Numbered from the stretch's first letter, positions 27,338 to 36,920 are shown. The stretch: DNA of 64,000 bases from Haliea sp. (GCA_024642265.1 JAHEBL010000003.1:28407-92406), one strand, 5' to 3'. Notes: generated from the sequence alone by a model not told the origin. Numbers and translations: made by a program.

Positions 27338-28894
27338 ATGGCAACAGTCAGCATTCCCTATACCGACCCGGCCACCGACACCGGCTTTTTCGGCCACCCC
27401 CGCGGGCTGCTGATCTGTTTCACCACCGAGCTGTGGGAGAGATTTTCCTTCTACGGCATGAAGTACCTGTTGTTGCTGTACCTCACCAAGTATCACCTGT
27501 TCACCGACAGCAGCGGTCTTGAGGTGCTGGGCAGCTACGCCGCGCTGGTGTATGCCATGCCGGTTATCGGGGGGTTGCTGGCCGACCGCTACCTGGGGAT
27601 GCGCAAGGCCGTGGTCTTTGGCGGCATACTGCTGGTATTGGGTCACCTGGGAATGGCTCTGGAGGGCGAGCAGGCCCGCAGCGAGGGCGGGCAGATCCTG
27701 CGCGACGAGAGCGCCCTGCAGGTTTTCTACCTGTCGCTGGCGCTGATTGTCATAGGGGTGGGCTTTCTCAAACCGAACATCTCCACCATAGTCGGCCGCT
27801 TGTACGGCCAGGATGATCCGCGCCGGGATTCGGGCTTCACGATTTTCTACATGGGTATCAACCTCGGTGCATTCAGCGCCACCCTGCTGTGCGGCTACCT
27901 GGGCGAAACATTCGGCTGGCGCTACGGGTTTGGTCTCGCGGGCGTCGGCATGCTGGTGGGACTGACCTCCTTCCTTGCCGGGCAACGCCACCTGCACGGC
28001 CAGGCGGAACCGCACGACCCGGATTTGCTGCGGCAGAAGTCACCGCTGGGCATCAGCAAGGAACTGACCATTTACCTCTGCGGCCTGCTGGGGGTGGTGG
28101 CAGCCTGGCAAATGCTGCAGTTCCACGGCGCCGTCGGCCACCTGCTGCACATCATGTCGGTGGCCGTACTGCTGGGGCTGGGCTGGTTCATCACCGTCAA
28201 GTGCAACGCGGTCGAACGCAGCCGGATGATCGTGCTGGTTATTCTCACCATGTCGACGGTGGTTTTCTGGGCGCTGTTCGAGCAGAGCGCGGCTTCCATG
28301 ACCCTGTTTGCAGACAGGGTCATGGATCGCACGCTGCTGGGCTTCGAACTCACCGCCTCGCAGTTTGGCGCCATGAACTCGTTCTTTATTTTTCTGTTCG
28401 CGCCGTTGTTTGCCTGGCTGTGGACGGTGCTGGGGCGGCGCGGACTGGAGCCCTCCACCCCCATGAAGTTTTCCCTGGGTATTGCCCAGGCGGGCCTGGG
28501 CTTCGGTGCCCTTGTTTACGGTGCGGCCTCACCCAACGAGGCCGGCCTGGTTGCCGCCTACTGGATGGTGCTGGCCTACCTGCTGCACACAACGGGCGAA
28601 CTGTGCCTGTCCCCGGTAGGTCTTTCCGCCGTGACCAAGCTGGCCGTACCAGGCGTCGTCGGCGTCATGATGGGCGCATGGTTCCTGGCCACGGCCTACT
28701 CGGAGTTCGTCGCGGTCCAGCTGGCAAAGCTGGCGGCTATCGACACCCTCGACGGGGCGGTGGCCGACATCAGCATAGCCCTGGCGAGCTACACCCAGCT
28801 GTTCACGGACCTGTGTTACACGGGCCTGGCCTGCGCCGCCCTGTTGGTGCTGGCGACACCGGTGTTGAAGAGAATGATGCACGGTATTCATTAA
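27338..28894 (+). CDS. Proton-dependent oligopeptide transporter (POT/PTR2)
   Basis: A 518-residue inner-membrane symporter that imports di- and tripeptides with protons. The diagnostic ELWERFSFYGMKYLLLLYLT motif (ExxERFxxYG) lies near residue 30, and the second family block GTGFLKPNISTIVG-like (GVGFLKPNIST) near 143. Hydrophobic segments fill the rest, and length fits the DtpA group. The ATG at 27338 gives the normal short N-terminus before the motif. Divergent from the peptide ABC operon, it makes the region a peptide-uptake locus. Confidence 0.92.
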   Translation: MATVSIPYTDPATDTGFFGHPRGLLICFTTELWERFSFYGMKYLLLLYLTKYHLFTDSSGLEVLGSYAALVYAMPVIGGLLADRYLGMRKAVVFGGILLVLGHLGMALEGEQARSEGGQILRDESALQVFYLSLALIVIGVGFLKPNISTIVGRLYGQDDPRRDSGFTIFYMGINLGAFSATLLCGYLGETFGWRYGFGLAGVGMLVGLTSFLAGQRHLHGQAEPHDPDLLRQKSPLGISKELTIYLCGLLGVVAAWQMLQFHGAVGHLLHIMSVAVLLGLGWFITVKCNAVERSRMIVLVILTMSTVVFWALFEQSAASMTLFADRVMDRTLLGFELTASQFGAMNSFFIFLFAPLFAWLWTVLGRRGLEPSTPMKFSLGIAQAGLGFGALVYGAASPNEAGLVAAYWMVLAYLLHTTGELCLSPVGLSAVTKLAVPGVVGVMMGAWFLATAYSEFVAVQLAKLAAIDTLDGAVADISIALASYTQLFTDLCYTGLACAALLVLATPVLKRMMHGIH

Positions 28895-28969
28895 CCAGCC
28901 CCCGCTGCCGGATTGCCCGCACTACAAATTGCTGGAGCGCGGCAGGGGGCCACATTGAGGTAAAGATTT

Positions 28970-30199
28970 ATGGCGAAACGCGAATTCGATCTGGTTGTCT
29001 GGGGCGCCAGCGGCTTCACCGGGCACCTGGTAGCCGATTACCTGGCCCGCACCTACGGGACCGATGGCGATTTGCACTGGGCCATCGCCGGGCGTAACCC
29101 GGAAAAACTGGAGCAGGTGCGCGACGAATGCCTGCCCAAGGCCAGGCGCAAGAGCCTGCCGATACTGATTGCCGACAGCGGCGATCCCTCCAGCCTCGCG
29201 CGGATGGTGGCCCGCACCGGAGTGATATGCAGCACCGTCGGGCCCTACGCAAAGTTCGGCACTCCACTGGTTGCCGCCTGTACCGAGGAAGGGGTTGATT
29301 ACTGCGACCTGACCGGCGAGGTGCAGTGGATGGCGCGGGTCATTCCCGCCTACCAGGGCGCTGCCGCGGCATCCGGCGCACGGATCGTTCACACCTGTGG
29401 CTACGACTCCATACCATTCGATATCGGCACCTGGTACCTGCAGCAGGCAATGCTGGAGCGTTACGGCGTGGCCGCTCGCCGCGTCAAGACCCGGGTTGGT
29501 CGCACCCGCGGCGGCGCCAGTGGCGGCACGATCGCCAGCATGCTCAACATGCTTGAGGAAATGAAGCATGACCCATCCATTCGCAAGGTAATGGACGACC
29601 CCTACGCCCTCAACCCGCCTGCGGTGCTCGCCGGCAGGGATGGCCCCGACCAGGCCGATGCCCGCTTCGACCCGGATTTCGGACAGTGGACCTCGCCCTT
29701 TCTGATGGCCGCCGTCAACACCCGCGTGGTGCGGCGCACCCATGCCCTGCTGGGCCTGCCCTGGGGCAAGGACTTCCAGTACGACGAGGCAGTGCTGAAT
29801 CGTTCCCGGGGCCAGGCGACCGCGGCGGCTGTGGCCGCCGGCGCAGGCATGAAAGCGCTGGGATTTGGTCCCGCTCGCAAACTCGCCGGGAAGCTGCTGC
29901 CCTCCCCCGGCGACGGGCCCTCCCGTCGACAGCGCGAGAACGGTTACTGGGAGGTGTTTTTCCACGGCGTGCATCCCGACGACCGGAGCAAGGACCTGCG
30001 GCTCAAGGTCACGGGAGATATGGATCCCGGTTATGGGTCCACTGCAAAAATGCTGGGCGAGTCAGCGGTATGCCTCGCTCTCGACAAACCGGTGACAGGC
30101 GGCGGATTCTGGACCCCCGCCTCCGCCATGGGTGAGCAATTGCAGCAGCGGCTGGCCAGCAATGCGGGTATCGATTTCGAGTTTGTCGAGCCGGAATAG
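28970..30199 (+). CDS. Saccharopine dehydrogenase-like NADP-binding oxidoreductase
   Basis: A 409-residue protein with an N-terminal Rossmann domain: FDLVVWGASGFTGHLVADYL near residues 6-25, AIAGRNPEKL near 43 and STVGPYAKFGTPLVAACTEEG near 84. These blocks mark the saccharopine dehydrogenase/trans-acting enoyl reductase family, which in mycobacteria includes the enoyl reductase for phthiocerol and glycolipid synthesis. The DYCDLTGE block near 112 is typical. No polyketide synthase is near, so a lipid or acyl substrate is inferred only from family. A TTGAGGTAA region precedes the ATG. Confidence 0.8.
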   Translation: MAKREFDLVVWGASGFTGHLVADYLARTYGTDGDLHWAIAGRNPEKLEQVRDECLPKARRKSLPILIADSGDPSSLARMVARTGVICSTVGPYAKFGTPLVAACTEEGVDYCDLTGEVQWMARVIPAYQGAAAASGARIVHTCGYDSIPFDIGTWYLQQAMLERYGVAARRVKTRVGRTRGGASGGTIASMLNMLEEMKHDPSIRKVMDDPYALNPPAVLAGRDGPDQADARFDPDFGQWTSPFLMAAVNTRVVRRTHALLGLPWGKDFQYDEAVLNRSRGQATAAAVAAGAGMKALGFGPARKLAGKLLPSPGDGPSRRQRENGYWEVFFHGVHPDDRSKDLRLKVTGDMDPGYGSTAKMLGESAVCLALDKPVTGGGFWTPASAMGEQLQQRLASNAGIDFEFVEPE

Positions 30200-30278
30200 G
30201 CATGGGTAAGGCGCGTCGGCACCCCCCTCAATCCGCGCGCACCACCCTCTGTGGATTACAGGAGCGAGACAGACAGGC

Positions 30279-33023
30279 GTGAACCGGTTCAACCTGACCT
30301 TCAGCGGCGAATTTATCGAGGGCCATGACAGGGAGCTGGCAAAAGCCCGTATGGCACAGCTGCTCGAGATAGACGACTCGGACTTGCTGCAACGCGGTTT
30401 CTCCGGCGAGCGGATCGTACTGCGCCGCAACCTCGAACGCCGGGAGGCCGCCGAGCTTTATGCCCGCTTGCGGCGCATTGGTGTGCACTCTGAACTGGTA
30501 AAGATAGGTGAGCGAGGAGACCTGCACGGCGGCGAAAAAAGTAGTTCGGTCGCGTCTCAACAAGCACAGGAGCCGCAAGCGGCACCGGCCGATGAGCATA
30601 TCGAGCCGGCGCCCCCCCGCAAGGTCCGGGTGCAGGAAGCACCTGCCGCGCCCGTGACCACAACCGGACAGCGGACAAACGTTGCCGGGAAATCGCCCGA
30701 TAATGACCGCAAGCCTGCGGTGCGGACTACCGCCGCAAGCAAGGGCGCGCCGACCCAGGCAAAGGCAGCAGGGAAAGCGGCAGAGGCGCGCAGAGCCGAC
30801 CTGGCGGCACAAAAAAGCCTGCAGGGCGAAGAAGCCGCCCAGTTGGAAGCCAAGGAAAAAGCGCTGAAAAAAGCGCTGAAAATAAAGCAGAAGGAGGCGG
30901 CAAAGCGCAACAGGGCCAGCGAGCGGGCACGCCAGCAGACCCTCGCCCGGGAGGCGAGCCACAAGGCGAAACTCGAAGCGGTCAGACAAAAAGCACAACA
31001 GGAAATGGCGAAAGCGCGCGCGAACGCGGCACTGGCGGCAGAACAGGCCGAGCGCGAGCGCAAGGCCGCAGAGGCGGCGCTCAAGCGGGCGCAGGAGCAG
31101 GCGCAGGCGCAGGCGGAGCGGGAAGAGCAAATCGCGCAGCGCCGCGCGATGGAGGAACAGGCTATACAACGGGGCGCCGCCGAATTGGCGCAGAAACCCT
31201 CGCTAAAGCCCGTCGATGCGCGTGTCAGGACCCGCATGGAAACGCCCTCGCGCCAGCGTCGATCGGCAGAAGCCGGCGACGGGACCAGGCGCAGACGCCA
31301 GCCTGGCGCACCCAACCTCTACAGCCTGACACCTTTTCGCAATACCCAGGAAATTCGCGCCAGGGCGGCCAGGTCGCAGAACATGATGCGGCGCGCTTTT
31401 ATCGGCGCGGCCGGCGCCCTCGCCGCAGCGCTGCTGGTCGCCCTGCGCCTGTTCACGCTGGCGGGGGAGCCGCTAAGCACCGGTGCCGAAACTATCGCTG
31501 TCAGCCCCCGGGAAAATCCCCTGTTGCTGGTCGGCGATCACCTGCTGCTGCACGACCGGGCCGGCGCCGCCAGGGCCGACCTGGAACTGCGACAACTCGG
31601 CCTGGCGGAGTTACACGCACCAATGGCGTTTGATAGCGCCGGCAACTTGCTGGCTCCCGGACTGCTCTCGAATACGCCCGCTGGCGCGGCACAAGCCGCG
31701 CCGGCACAGCTGTTGCGTTGTAATCTGGACGAGGGCGTCTGCGCAGCGTTCCCGGGGGCACTGGCGGCAACGAAGGTCTCGGCGCTCGCGGTTCACCCGC
31801 TGGACGGCACCCTGTTTGTGGCCGACAGTGGCAGCGGTGAACTGCTCAAGGTCAGTGCCGATGGCGAGGTGCTGGCGCGGGCGGCGCTCGATCTGCCTGC
31901 AAACCCGGTACTGCGGCTTGATTCCGGACTGCTGCTGATGAACAGCGTGGCGGGGCCGGCCGTCCGTATTCTTCGCTATGAGGACGAGGCCTTCGGCCAG
32001 CAACTGGATGAGATTCTATTGCTGCCGCCCGACGCCGACCTCGCCAGTTTTACCGGGGTGAGGGACTTTGTCTGGAGCGGCGAGCACTGGTGGGTGCTGC
32101 TGGAGCAGGCGGGTGCAAGCAGCGGCCAACTTCACCGCTTTGACGCCCAGTGGCAATTCGTCGACAGCCCGGCGCTGACAACCGGCAGCCGGCCGACCCA
32201 ACTTGCGAGCTGGGGTAACCGGGTCCTCGTCGCAGACGGCTCACGCATACCGATACAGCGCTTCAGCAGCACCGGTGCGGCGGAGGCACCGCTGGTCTCA
32301 ACCGCTCTGGTCGAGCTGCTTGACGGGCAGGCGCACCGCGCCAGCCTGGTCCAGCTCGGCTGGCGCACGGGCCTGGCATTGTGCCTGCTGGCAGCGGTCG
32401 CCGGCCTGTGTATCGGCGTCCTGCATCGGCTGCGCAGCCAGGTATACCGATCGTGCCGCGAGCGCGGTGCCGAGCCGATCGACGAGATTGTCGATGCCAT
32501 AGACTGGGTGGAGCTCGCCCCGGGACGCAGTGAAGGCCTGCGCAAGACCGGCATCGCCTATGCCGTGCTGACGCTGGCCCTCATCCTGGGGGCGATAGGC
32601 CTGGGAGCATCGAGCCTGCAACTGGCCGCCCTGTTAGCGGCCTTGACGGGGCCGGCGGTGGCCCTGCTGCTGCTGCAGCGCAGCGATCCCGGACATATCG
32701 GCACCCGCGACAGGGAGTTGGTGCTGGTAGATCATGCCGGCATGTACCACCTCGGCACCGGCAGCCGCATTCATTGGCGTGGCCCGTTCCTCATGCTGGA
32801 CGACGTGACTGTATTCACGGGAGCACCATTACTGCCGGGTTTCGCACCAGCCGGTATCGCGCAGCGGGTGGTACCTGCTGCCACCGAAGGAGTGAAGGTT
32901 GACCGCAAGATCGTCACCGTCAAACTGTTGCAGGGGCGCCACCCCCTCGCACTGGGTGGAGTGGCGATCCTGGCCGCCGCTGCCGCCGCTGTCGCATTGC
33001 TGTCACTGCAGGGTATTTTTTAG
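30279..33023 (+). CDS. Large multidomain membrane protein of unknown function
   Basis: A 914-residue protein I do not recognise as a whole. Residues 1-75 form a compact domain (FNLTFSGEFIEGHDRELAKARM, LLQRGFSGERIVLRRNLE) like short N-terminal domains on some proteobacterial membrane proteins. Residues 85-160 are a low-complexity linker. Residues 160-305 are an Ala/Lys/Glu-rich coiled coil. Residues 310-365 are basic. A membrane helix follows near 373-395. Residues 405-690 look like NHL-type repeats (LDGTLFVADSGSGELLKVSADGEVL), probably a periplasmic propeller. Further helices lie near 695-715, 750-795 and 890-912. Start is a GTG. It stands alone between an oxidoreductase and lutABC. Confidence 0.6.
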   Translation: MNRFNLTFSGEFIEGHDRELAKARMAQLLEIDDSDLLQRGFSGERIVLRRNLERREAAELYARLRRIGVHSELVKIGERGDLHGGEKSSSVASQQAQEPQAAPADEHIEPAPPRKVRVQEAPAAPVTTTGQRTNVAGKSPDNDRKPAVRTTAASKGAPTQAKAAGKAAEARRADLAAQKSLQGEEAAQLEAKEKALKKALKIKQKEAAKRNRASERARQQTLAREASHKAKLEAVRQKAQQEMAKARANAALAAEQAERERKAAEAALKRAQEQAQAQAEREEQIAQRRAMEEQAIQRGAAELAQKPSLKPVDARVRTRMETPSRQRRSAEAGDGTRRRRQPGAPNLYSLTPFRNTQEIRARAARSQNMMRRAFIGAAGALAAALLVALRLFTLAGEPLSTGAETIAVSPRENPLLLVGDHLLLHDRAGAARADLELRQLGLAELHAPMAFDSAGNLLAPGLLSNTPAGAAQAAPAQLLRCNLDEGVCAAFPGALAATKVSALAVHPLDGTLFVADSGSGELLKVSADGEVLARAALDLPANPVLRLDSGLLLMNSVAGPAVRILRYEDEAFGQQLDEILLLPPDADLASFTGVRDFVWSGEHWWVLLEQAGASSGQLHRFDAQWQFVDSPALTTGSRPTQLASWGNRVLVADGSRIPIQRFSSTGAAEAPLVSTALVELLDGQAHRASLVQLGWRTGLALCLLAAVAGLCIGVLHRLRSQVYRSCRERGAEPIDEIVDAIDWVELAPGRSEGLRKTGIAYAVLTLALILGAIGLGASSLQLAALLAALTGPAVALLLLQRSDPGHIGTRDRELVLVDHAGMYHLGTGSRIHWRGPFLMLDDVTVFTGAPLLPGFAPAGIAQRVVPAATEGVKVDRKIVTVKLLQGRHPLALGGVAILAAAAAAVALLSLQGIF

Positions 33024-33127
33024 CGCGACAGGCGGCACCGTTCGGGGCGACAGGACTTCCCTGTATTCGATATACTGTCACGCAAAAGACCAGCCACCTC
33101 GCGACAGACACCAGGGACCACGGTTGC

Positions 33128-33922
33128 ATGACTACCCCCTCAACAGATCAGCCGAGCCCGCCACCCGCACTTCGGGTCTCGCTGTTCGTGACCTGCCTTG
33201 CCGACCTGTTTCGTCCCTCCGTGGCCTTTGCCAGTATCAAGCTGCTGGAACAGGCCGGCTGCGAAGTGACCGTGCCTCTGAGCCAGACCTGCTGCGGCCA
33301 GCCGGCGTACAATACAGGTGATTTCGAATCGTCCATTCCCCTTGCACAACAGCTTATACGGCAGTATGAAGGTGCCGACTATGTGGTTATGCCCTCGGGT
33401 TCCTGCGCGGGGATGATCTGCGAGCACTATCCAAAGCTGCTGGACGGCGAGTGGCGCGAGCGGGCCCTGCGCCTTGCGGCGAAAACCTTCGAGCTCACCA
33501 CCTTTCTGAATGATATCGCCCACCTCGATCGCGGCGACCGCGCGCCGGTAGAACTGCCCGGCGTAACCTACCACGACAGCTGCGCCGGCCTGCGGGAGCT
33601 GGGCATCAAGAGCCAGCCGCGCGCGCTGCTTGAGAAATTGTGCGACACACAGGTCCAGGAGCTGCAGCAGACCGAGGTATGCTGTGGCTTTGGCGGCACC
33701 TTCTGCGCCAAGATGCCGGACATTTCCGGCAAGATGGTGGAAGACAAATTGGCGAGCGCCCTCGCCACCAAAGCGCAGATTCTCGCCGGGGGCGACCTGG
33801 GCTGCCTGCTCAATATAGCCGGGCGTGCAAAACGCAACGGCGCAACTATCGAGGTCAGGCATATCGCGGAGCTGCTCACCGGAGATCTCGACAGCCCACC
33901 TATTGGCCATGGCAAGCAGTGA
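33128..33922 (+). CDS. lldE: L-lactate oxidation complex subunit LutA/LldE
   Basis: A 264-residue Fe-S protein with two CCG domains, one of three subunits of the LutABC (LldEFG) complex that oxidises L-lactate to pyruvate. The first domain has VTCLADLFRP at residue 20 and TCCGQPAYNTGDF near 56; the second has YHDSCAGLRELG near 148 and VCCGFGGTFCAKMPDIS near 184. These Cys pairs bind the cluster. Length matches the family. Overlaps the start of lldF by 14 bases if the ATG at 33909 is used, so the three genes are coupled. Confidence 0.92.
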   Translation: MTTPSTDQPSPPPALRVSLFVTCLADLFRPSVAFASIKLLEQAGCEVTVPLSQTCCGQPAYNTGDFESSIPLAQQLIRQYEGADYVVMPSGSCAGMICEHYPKLLDGEWRERALRLAAKTFELTTFLNDIAHLDRGDRAPVELPGVTYHDSCAGLRELGIKSQPRALLEKLCDTQVQELQQTEVCCGFGGTFCAKMPDISGKMVEDKLASALATKAQILAGGDLGCLLNIAGRAKRNGATIEVRHIAELLTGDLDSPPIGHGKQ

Positions 33923-35633
33923 CGGATGCACCAGTTTGAAACAAACCAGTAACACCTTTCTCGACAACGCCCACGAGGCCCTGCAGGACGCGGGCAAGGT
34001 CGAGCGCCGCAACCTGATGGCATACTACATGCACATCGTGCGCGATGCGGCGGTGGACCAGTTCGGGCACTTCGAGGACTTGCGCCAGCATGTAAAGCAG
34101 GTAAAACAGCACAGCCTCGAACACCTTGAATACTACCTGAACCAGTTCGAGCAGGCAGCGCTGCAAAATGGCAACCACGTGCATTTCGCCGAGGACGGTG
34201 ACCAGCTGAACAGTATCGTGCTGGATATCTGCCAGCAGCATAGCGCGCGCCGCATCGCCAAGGGCAAGTCCATGGTGACCGAGGAGACGGGCCTCAACGA
34301 TTACCTGAAACGGGCCGGCATGAAGGTGGTGGAAACCGACCTCGGTGAATACATTATCCAGCAGGCGGGGGAAACCCCCAGCCATATCGTGGGCCCCGCG
34401 CTGCACAAATCCGCCGCGGAAGTACGCGAGTTGTTTTTTGCCAAGCACGACCTGGGAGAGCGCGAACTGGCCGACACCGGGGAGATGGTGAGCGAGGCGC
34501 GTCGTGTGCTGCGCGAGCACTTTCTCAAGGCCGAGGTCGGCATCATCGGTGCCAACGCGCTTATCGCCGAAAACGGTTACAGCATGCTGGTGACCAATGA
34601 GGGTAACGGCGACCTGTGCGCCAACCTGCCCAATGTACTGATCGTCTGCACCACCCTCGACCGGGTAGTGCCCCGATCGGAAGATGCCACCGCCATGCTG
34701 CGCCTGCTGGTCCGCTCAGCCACGGGCCAGCCGCAAACCTGCTACACCAGTTTTTACTCCGGCCCCCGGCGCGAGCATGACATTGACGGGCCGCTGGAAA
34801 CACACATAGTGCTGCTGGATAACCGTCGAACCGAAATTCTGGCAAGCGACTACCGGGAAATGCTGCAGTGCATCCGCTGCGGAGCCTGCCTGAACCACTG
34901 TCCGATCTACGCCGGTGTCGGGGGCCACGCCTACGGCTGGGTGTACCCGGGCCCGATGGGTTCAGTACTTACCCCGCTGCTGACGTCACTCGAGCAAAGC
35001 AAAGCCCTGCCCAATGCCTGCACCAGCTGCGGCCGATGTGCGGAGGTCTGTCCCGCGGACATCCCGCTGCCCGACCTGCTGCGGGACCTGCGCCACGATG
35101 AAACCAGGCAGAAGTTGTCCTCCTCGCGCTGGCGTCTGGGCATGCGACTCCACGCCTGGCTGGCACGTCACCCGACGCTCTACCACGCTGTTACAGGGCT
35201 GGGCATTTTCACGCTTCACCTGTTGGGACGCCGCAAGGGCAGCTTTGCCAGCCTGCCGTTGGCGGCCGGATGGACCAGCCAAAGGGATTTCCCGGCGCCC
35301 GAAGGCAAGACTTTCATGCACCAGTACTCAGCGATGCATCGCGAGGAAAAAGCCCGCGAGCACAAGGCGGCTCAGGCGTTGGAGCAGAATACCAAAGCGG
35401 GCCCGGCTGCGCCGCGACGGACCGCCCAGGGTCGCACCCCGGCCCGACGCAACGGGACAGAGCGCATAGAGCCGAGCCTGCGCGTGGACTGGCCACGCAA
35501 ACCCGACCCGCGCAAGCCGAGCGGAACCCGGCCCCGCCGCGAGGGTGACGACTCGGCCTCCGGCAAAAAGCCCGCCGCACATCCCGGGGGACCCCGGGGC
35601 AAGAAGCCGAGACGGAGGCCAGACCATGACTGA
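33909..35633 (+). CDS. lldF: L-lactate oxidation complex subunit LutB/LldF, with basic tail
   Basis: A 574-residue iron-sulfur subunit. The N-terminal LutB domain (residues about 60-300) precedes two 4Fe-4S motifs, CIRCGACLNHCPIY near 320 and CTSCGRCAEVCPADIP near 370, which pass electrons. After about residue 477 the chain adds a tail of about 97 residues rich in Lys, Arg, Pro and Gly that family members of about 475 residues lack. The ATG at 33909 has no good ribosome site; a TTG at 33936 (GGA nine bases upstream) is the alternative. It overlaps lldG by eight bases. Confidence 0.9.
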   Translation: MASSDGCTSLKQTSNTFLDNAHEALQDAGKVERRNLMAYYMHIVRDAAVDQFGHFEDLRQHVKQVKQHSLEHLEYYLNQFEQAALQNGNHVHFAEDGDQLNSIVLDICQQHSARRIAKGKSMVTEETGLNDYLKRAGMKVVETDLGEYIIQQAGETPSHIVGPALHKSAAEVRELFFAKHDLGERELADTGEMVSEARRVLREHFLKAEVGIIGANALIAENGYSMLVTNEGNGDLCANLPNVLIVCTTLDRVVPRSEDATAMLRLLVRSATGQPQTCYTSFYSGPRREHDIDGPLETHIVLLDNRRTEILASDYREMLQCIRCGACLNHCPIYAGVGGHAYGWVYPGPMGSVLTPLLTSLEQSKALPNACTSCGRCAEVCPADIPLPDLLRDLRHDETRQKLSSSRWRLGMRLHAWLARHPTLYHAVTGLGIFTLHLLGRRKGSFASLPLAAGWTSQRDFPAPEGKTFMHQYSAMHREEKAREHKAAQALEQNTKAGPAAPRRTAQGRTPARRNGTERIEPSLRVDWPRKPDPRKPSGTRPRREGDDSASGKKPAAHPGGPRGKKPRRRPDHD

Positions 35634-36342
35634 CAGCCCACGTTCCCGGATTTTTGCCCGCGTCAGCCGGGCGCAGAACGAAGCTGATGCGACAACCATC
35701 CAGCGCGAGCTGGAGGCGCTGGGCAGTGCCCCTACCGCCGACTTGCCCGCCGCGGACATCAGTACCGCGTTCCTGACAAACGTGCTGAAAAACCAGGGGA
35801 CCGTGGACTGCGCCGCCAATCGCTCGAGCGCGGTCAAGTCAGTCGCCGACTATTTGTACCGGCATTTTCGCAGTCACCGGCTGGTGGCCGGCAACGATCC
35901 TCACCTGGCTGCCATGCCCTGGCGTGAAGCTGGCGTATTGCCGCGTTTTGGCGGTGTCGAACCGGGTGAGGCCGTCTCGCTGAGCTACGCCCTGCTGGGG
36001 GTGGCGGAAACCGGCGCCATCGTCACTGTCACGGGCAAGGCCAATCCAGCGGCGAACAACCTGCTCAGTGAGCACCATCTGGTGATGGTAGACAGCACGC
36101 GGCTGGTGCGCGACATGGAAGGCGCCTGGGAGCGCATCCGGCGGGAAACAGTAAAATCGGGCTGGCCCAGGGGTATCAACTTTATTGCCGGCCCTTCCAG
36201 CACCGCGGACATCGAGGGCAAACTGGTCTATGGCGCCCACGGACCTCGCCAGTGGCACGTCATCCTGATAGGTGACGTGCCCGCGACGGCCCTGGAGGAA
36301 GCCCGCGCGCTAGCGGGCCAACTGAACCAGGGTACTTCCTAA
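35626..36342 (+). CDS. lldG: L-lactate oxidation complex subunit LutC/LldG
   Basis: A 238-residue LUD-domain protein, third part of the LutABC lactate-oxidising complex. The N-terminus (SRIFARVSRAQNEAD) and the LUD core with ALLGVAETGAIVTVTG near residue 122, HHLVMVD near 148, and the C-terminal INFIAGPSSTADIEGKLVYGAHGPR near 185 identify it. The ATG at 35626 overlaps the end of lldF by eight bases; the longer frame from 35545 would start inside the lldF tail. No lactate permease gene is near. Its end overlaps the convergent SYLF gene by four bases. Confidence 0.9.
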   Translation: MTDSPRSRIFARVSRAQNEADATTIQRELEALGSAPTADLPAADISTAFLTNVLKNQGTVDCAANRSSAVKSVADYLYRHFRSHRLVAGNDPHLAAMPWREAGVLPRFGGVEPGEAVSLSYALLGVAETGAIVTVTGKANPAANNLLSEHHLVMVDSTRLVRDMEGAWERIRRETVKSGWPRGINFIAGPSSTADIEGKLVYGAHGPRQWHVILIGDVPATALEEARALAGQLNQGTS

Positions 36343-36920
36343 AGCGGCGTGTACTTGAATTTCTGCCCGCCCAGCGCAACCTCAAACATCAGGCCGCCCC
36401 TGGCAATGGTGAATACCGCCAGGCCCCTGCGATAGCCGCCATGGGCAGTGGTGGCGTCATTGCGGCCGCCGCTGGCGCCAGCCGCCAGGCCACCGGTAGT
36501 GCTGGCATCGGCTGACACCCCCGCCGTGACGGCTACCGCGGTGGCCTGGGCACTGAACTCGAAGTTGCCGGACGTAAACTCCTGGTAGGCCGTCTGGTTC
36601 TGGAAAAAGATAATCTGGCTGTAAGCCTGGGCGCCCAACTGCCAGCCCGCGGTGAGCTGGGTCATGGAGGTGTTGCCGACATACTGACCGGCAGCGTAAA
36701 CACGCCCCTCACCGTAGGCACCGCCCACGACAAAGCCCGCCTTGCCAATGGTCGGGAACACCGCGTAACCATAGGCGCTCTCAAAAAACTTGCCGCTTTC
36801 ACCGGCATTCCGGAAGGAATTAATGGTGTCGCTGTACTGGTCCGCCTGGGCGGGTACACCTGCCAGCAGCAGTAGCGACAGGAGTGGCAGGACGAAACCG
36901 GCCTTGAAAAATTTCTGCAT
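36339..36920 (-). CDS. SYLF-domain (YSC84-type) lipid-binding protein
   Basis: A 193-residue exported protein. A signal peptide (residues 1-26, ending PAQA) is followed by a SYLF/Ysc84 domain: FFESAYGYAVFPTIGKAGFVVGGAYGEGRV near residues 45-75, TQLTAGWQLGAQAYSQIIFFQNQTA near 85 and GGLAAG near 145. Eukaryotic SYLF proteins bind phosphoinositides; in bacteria the role is unknown. An AAGG site precedes the ATG. It stands alone, convergent with lutABC and downstream of ppc by about 190 bases. Confidence 0.85.
   Translation of the reverse strand: MQKFFKAGFVLPLLSLLLLAGVPAQADQYSDTINSFRNAGESGKFFESAYGYAVFPTIGKAGFVVGGAYGEGRVYAAGQYVGNTSMTQLTAGWQLGAQAYSQIIFFQNQTAYQEFTSGNFEFSAQATAVAVTAGVSADASTTGGLAAGASGGRNDATTAHGGYRRGLAVFTIARGGLMFEVALGGQKFKYTPL

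Noticed and set aside
30850..31150. Possible DNA tandem repeat in the coiled-coil region of the 914-residue gene
   Set aside because: Repetition is of amino-acid type (Ala, Lys, Glu, Gln) without an exact nucleotide unit.
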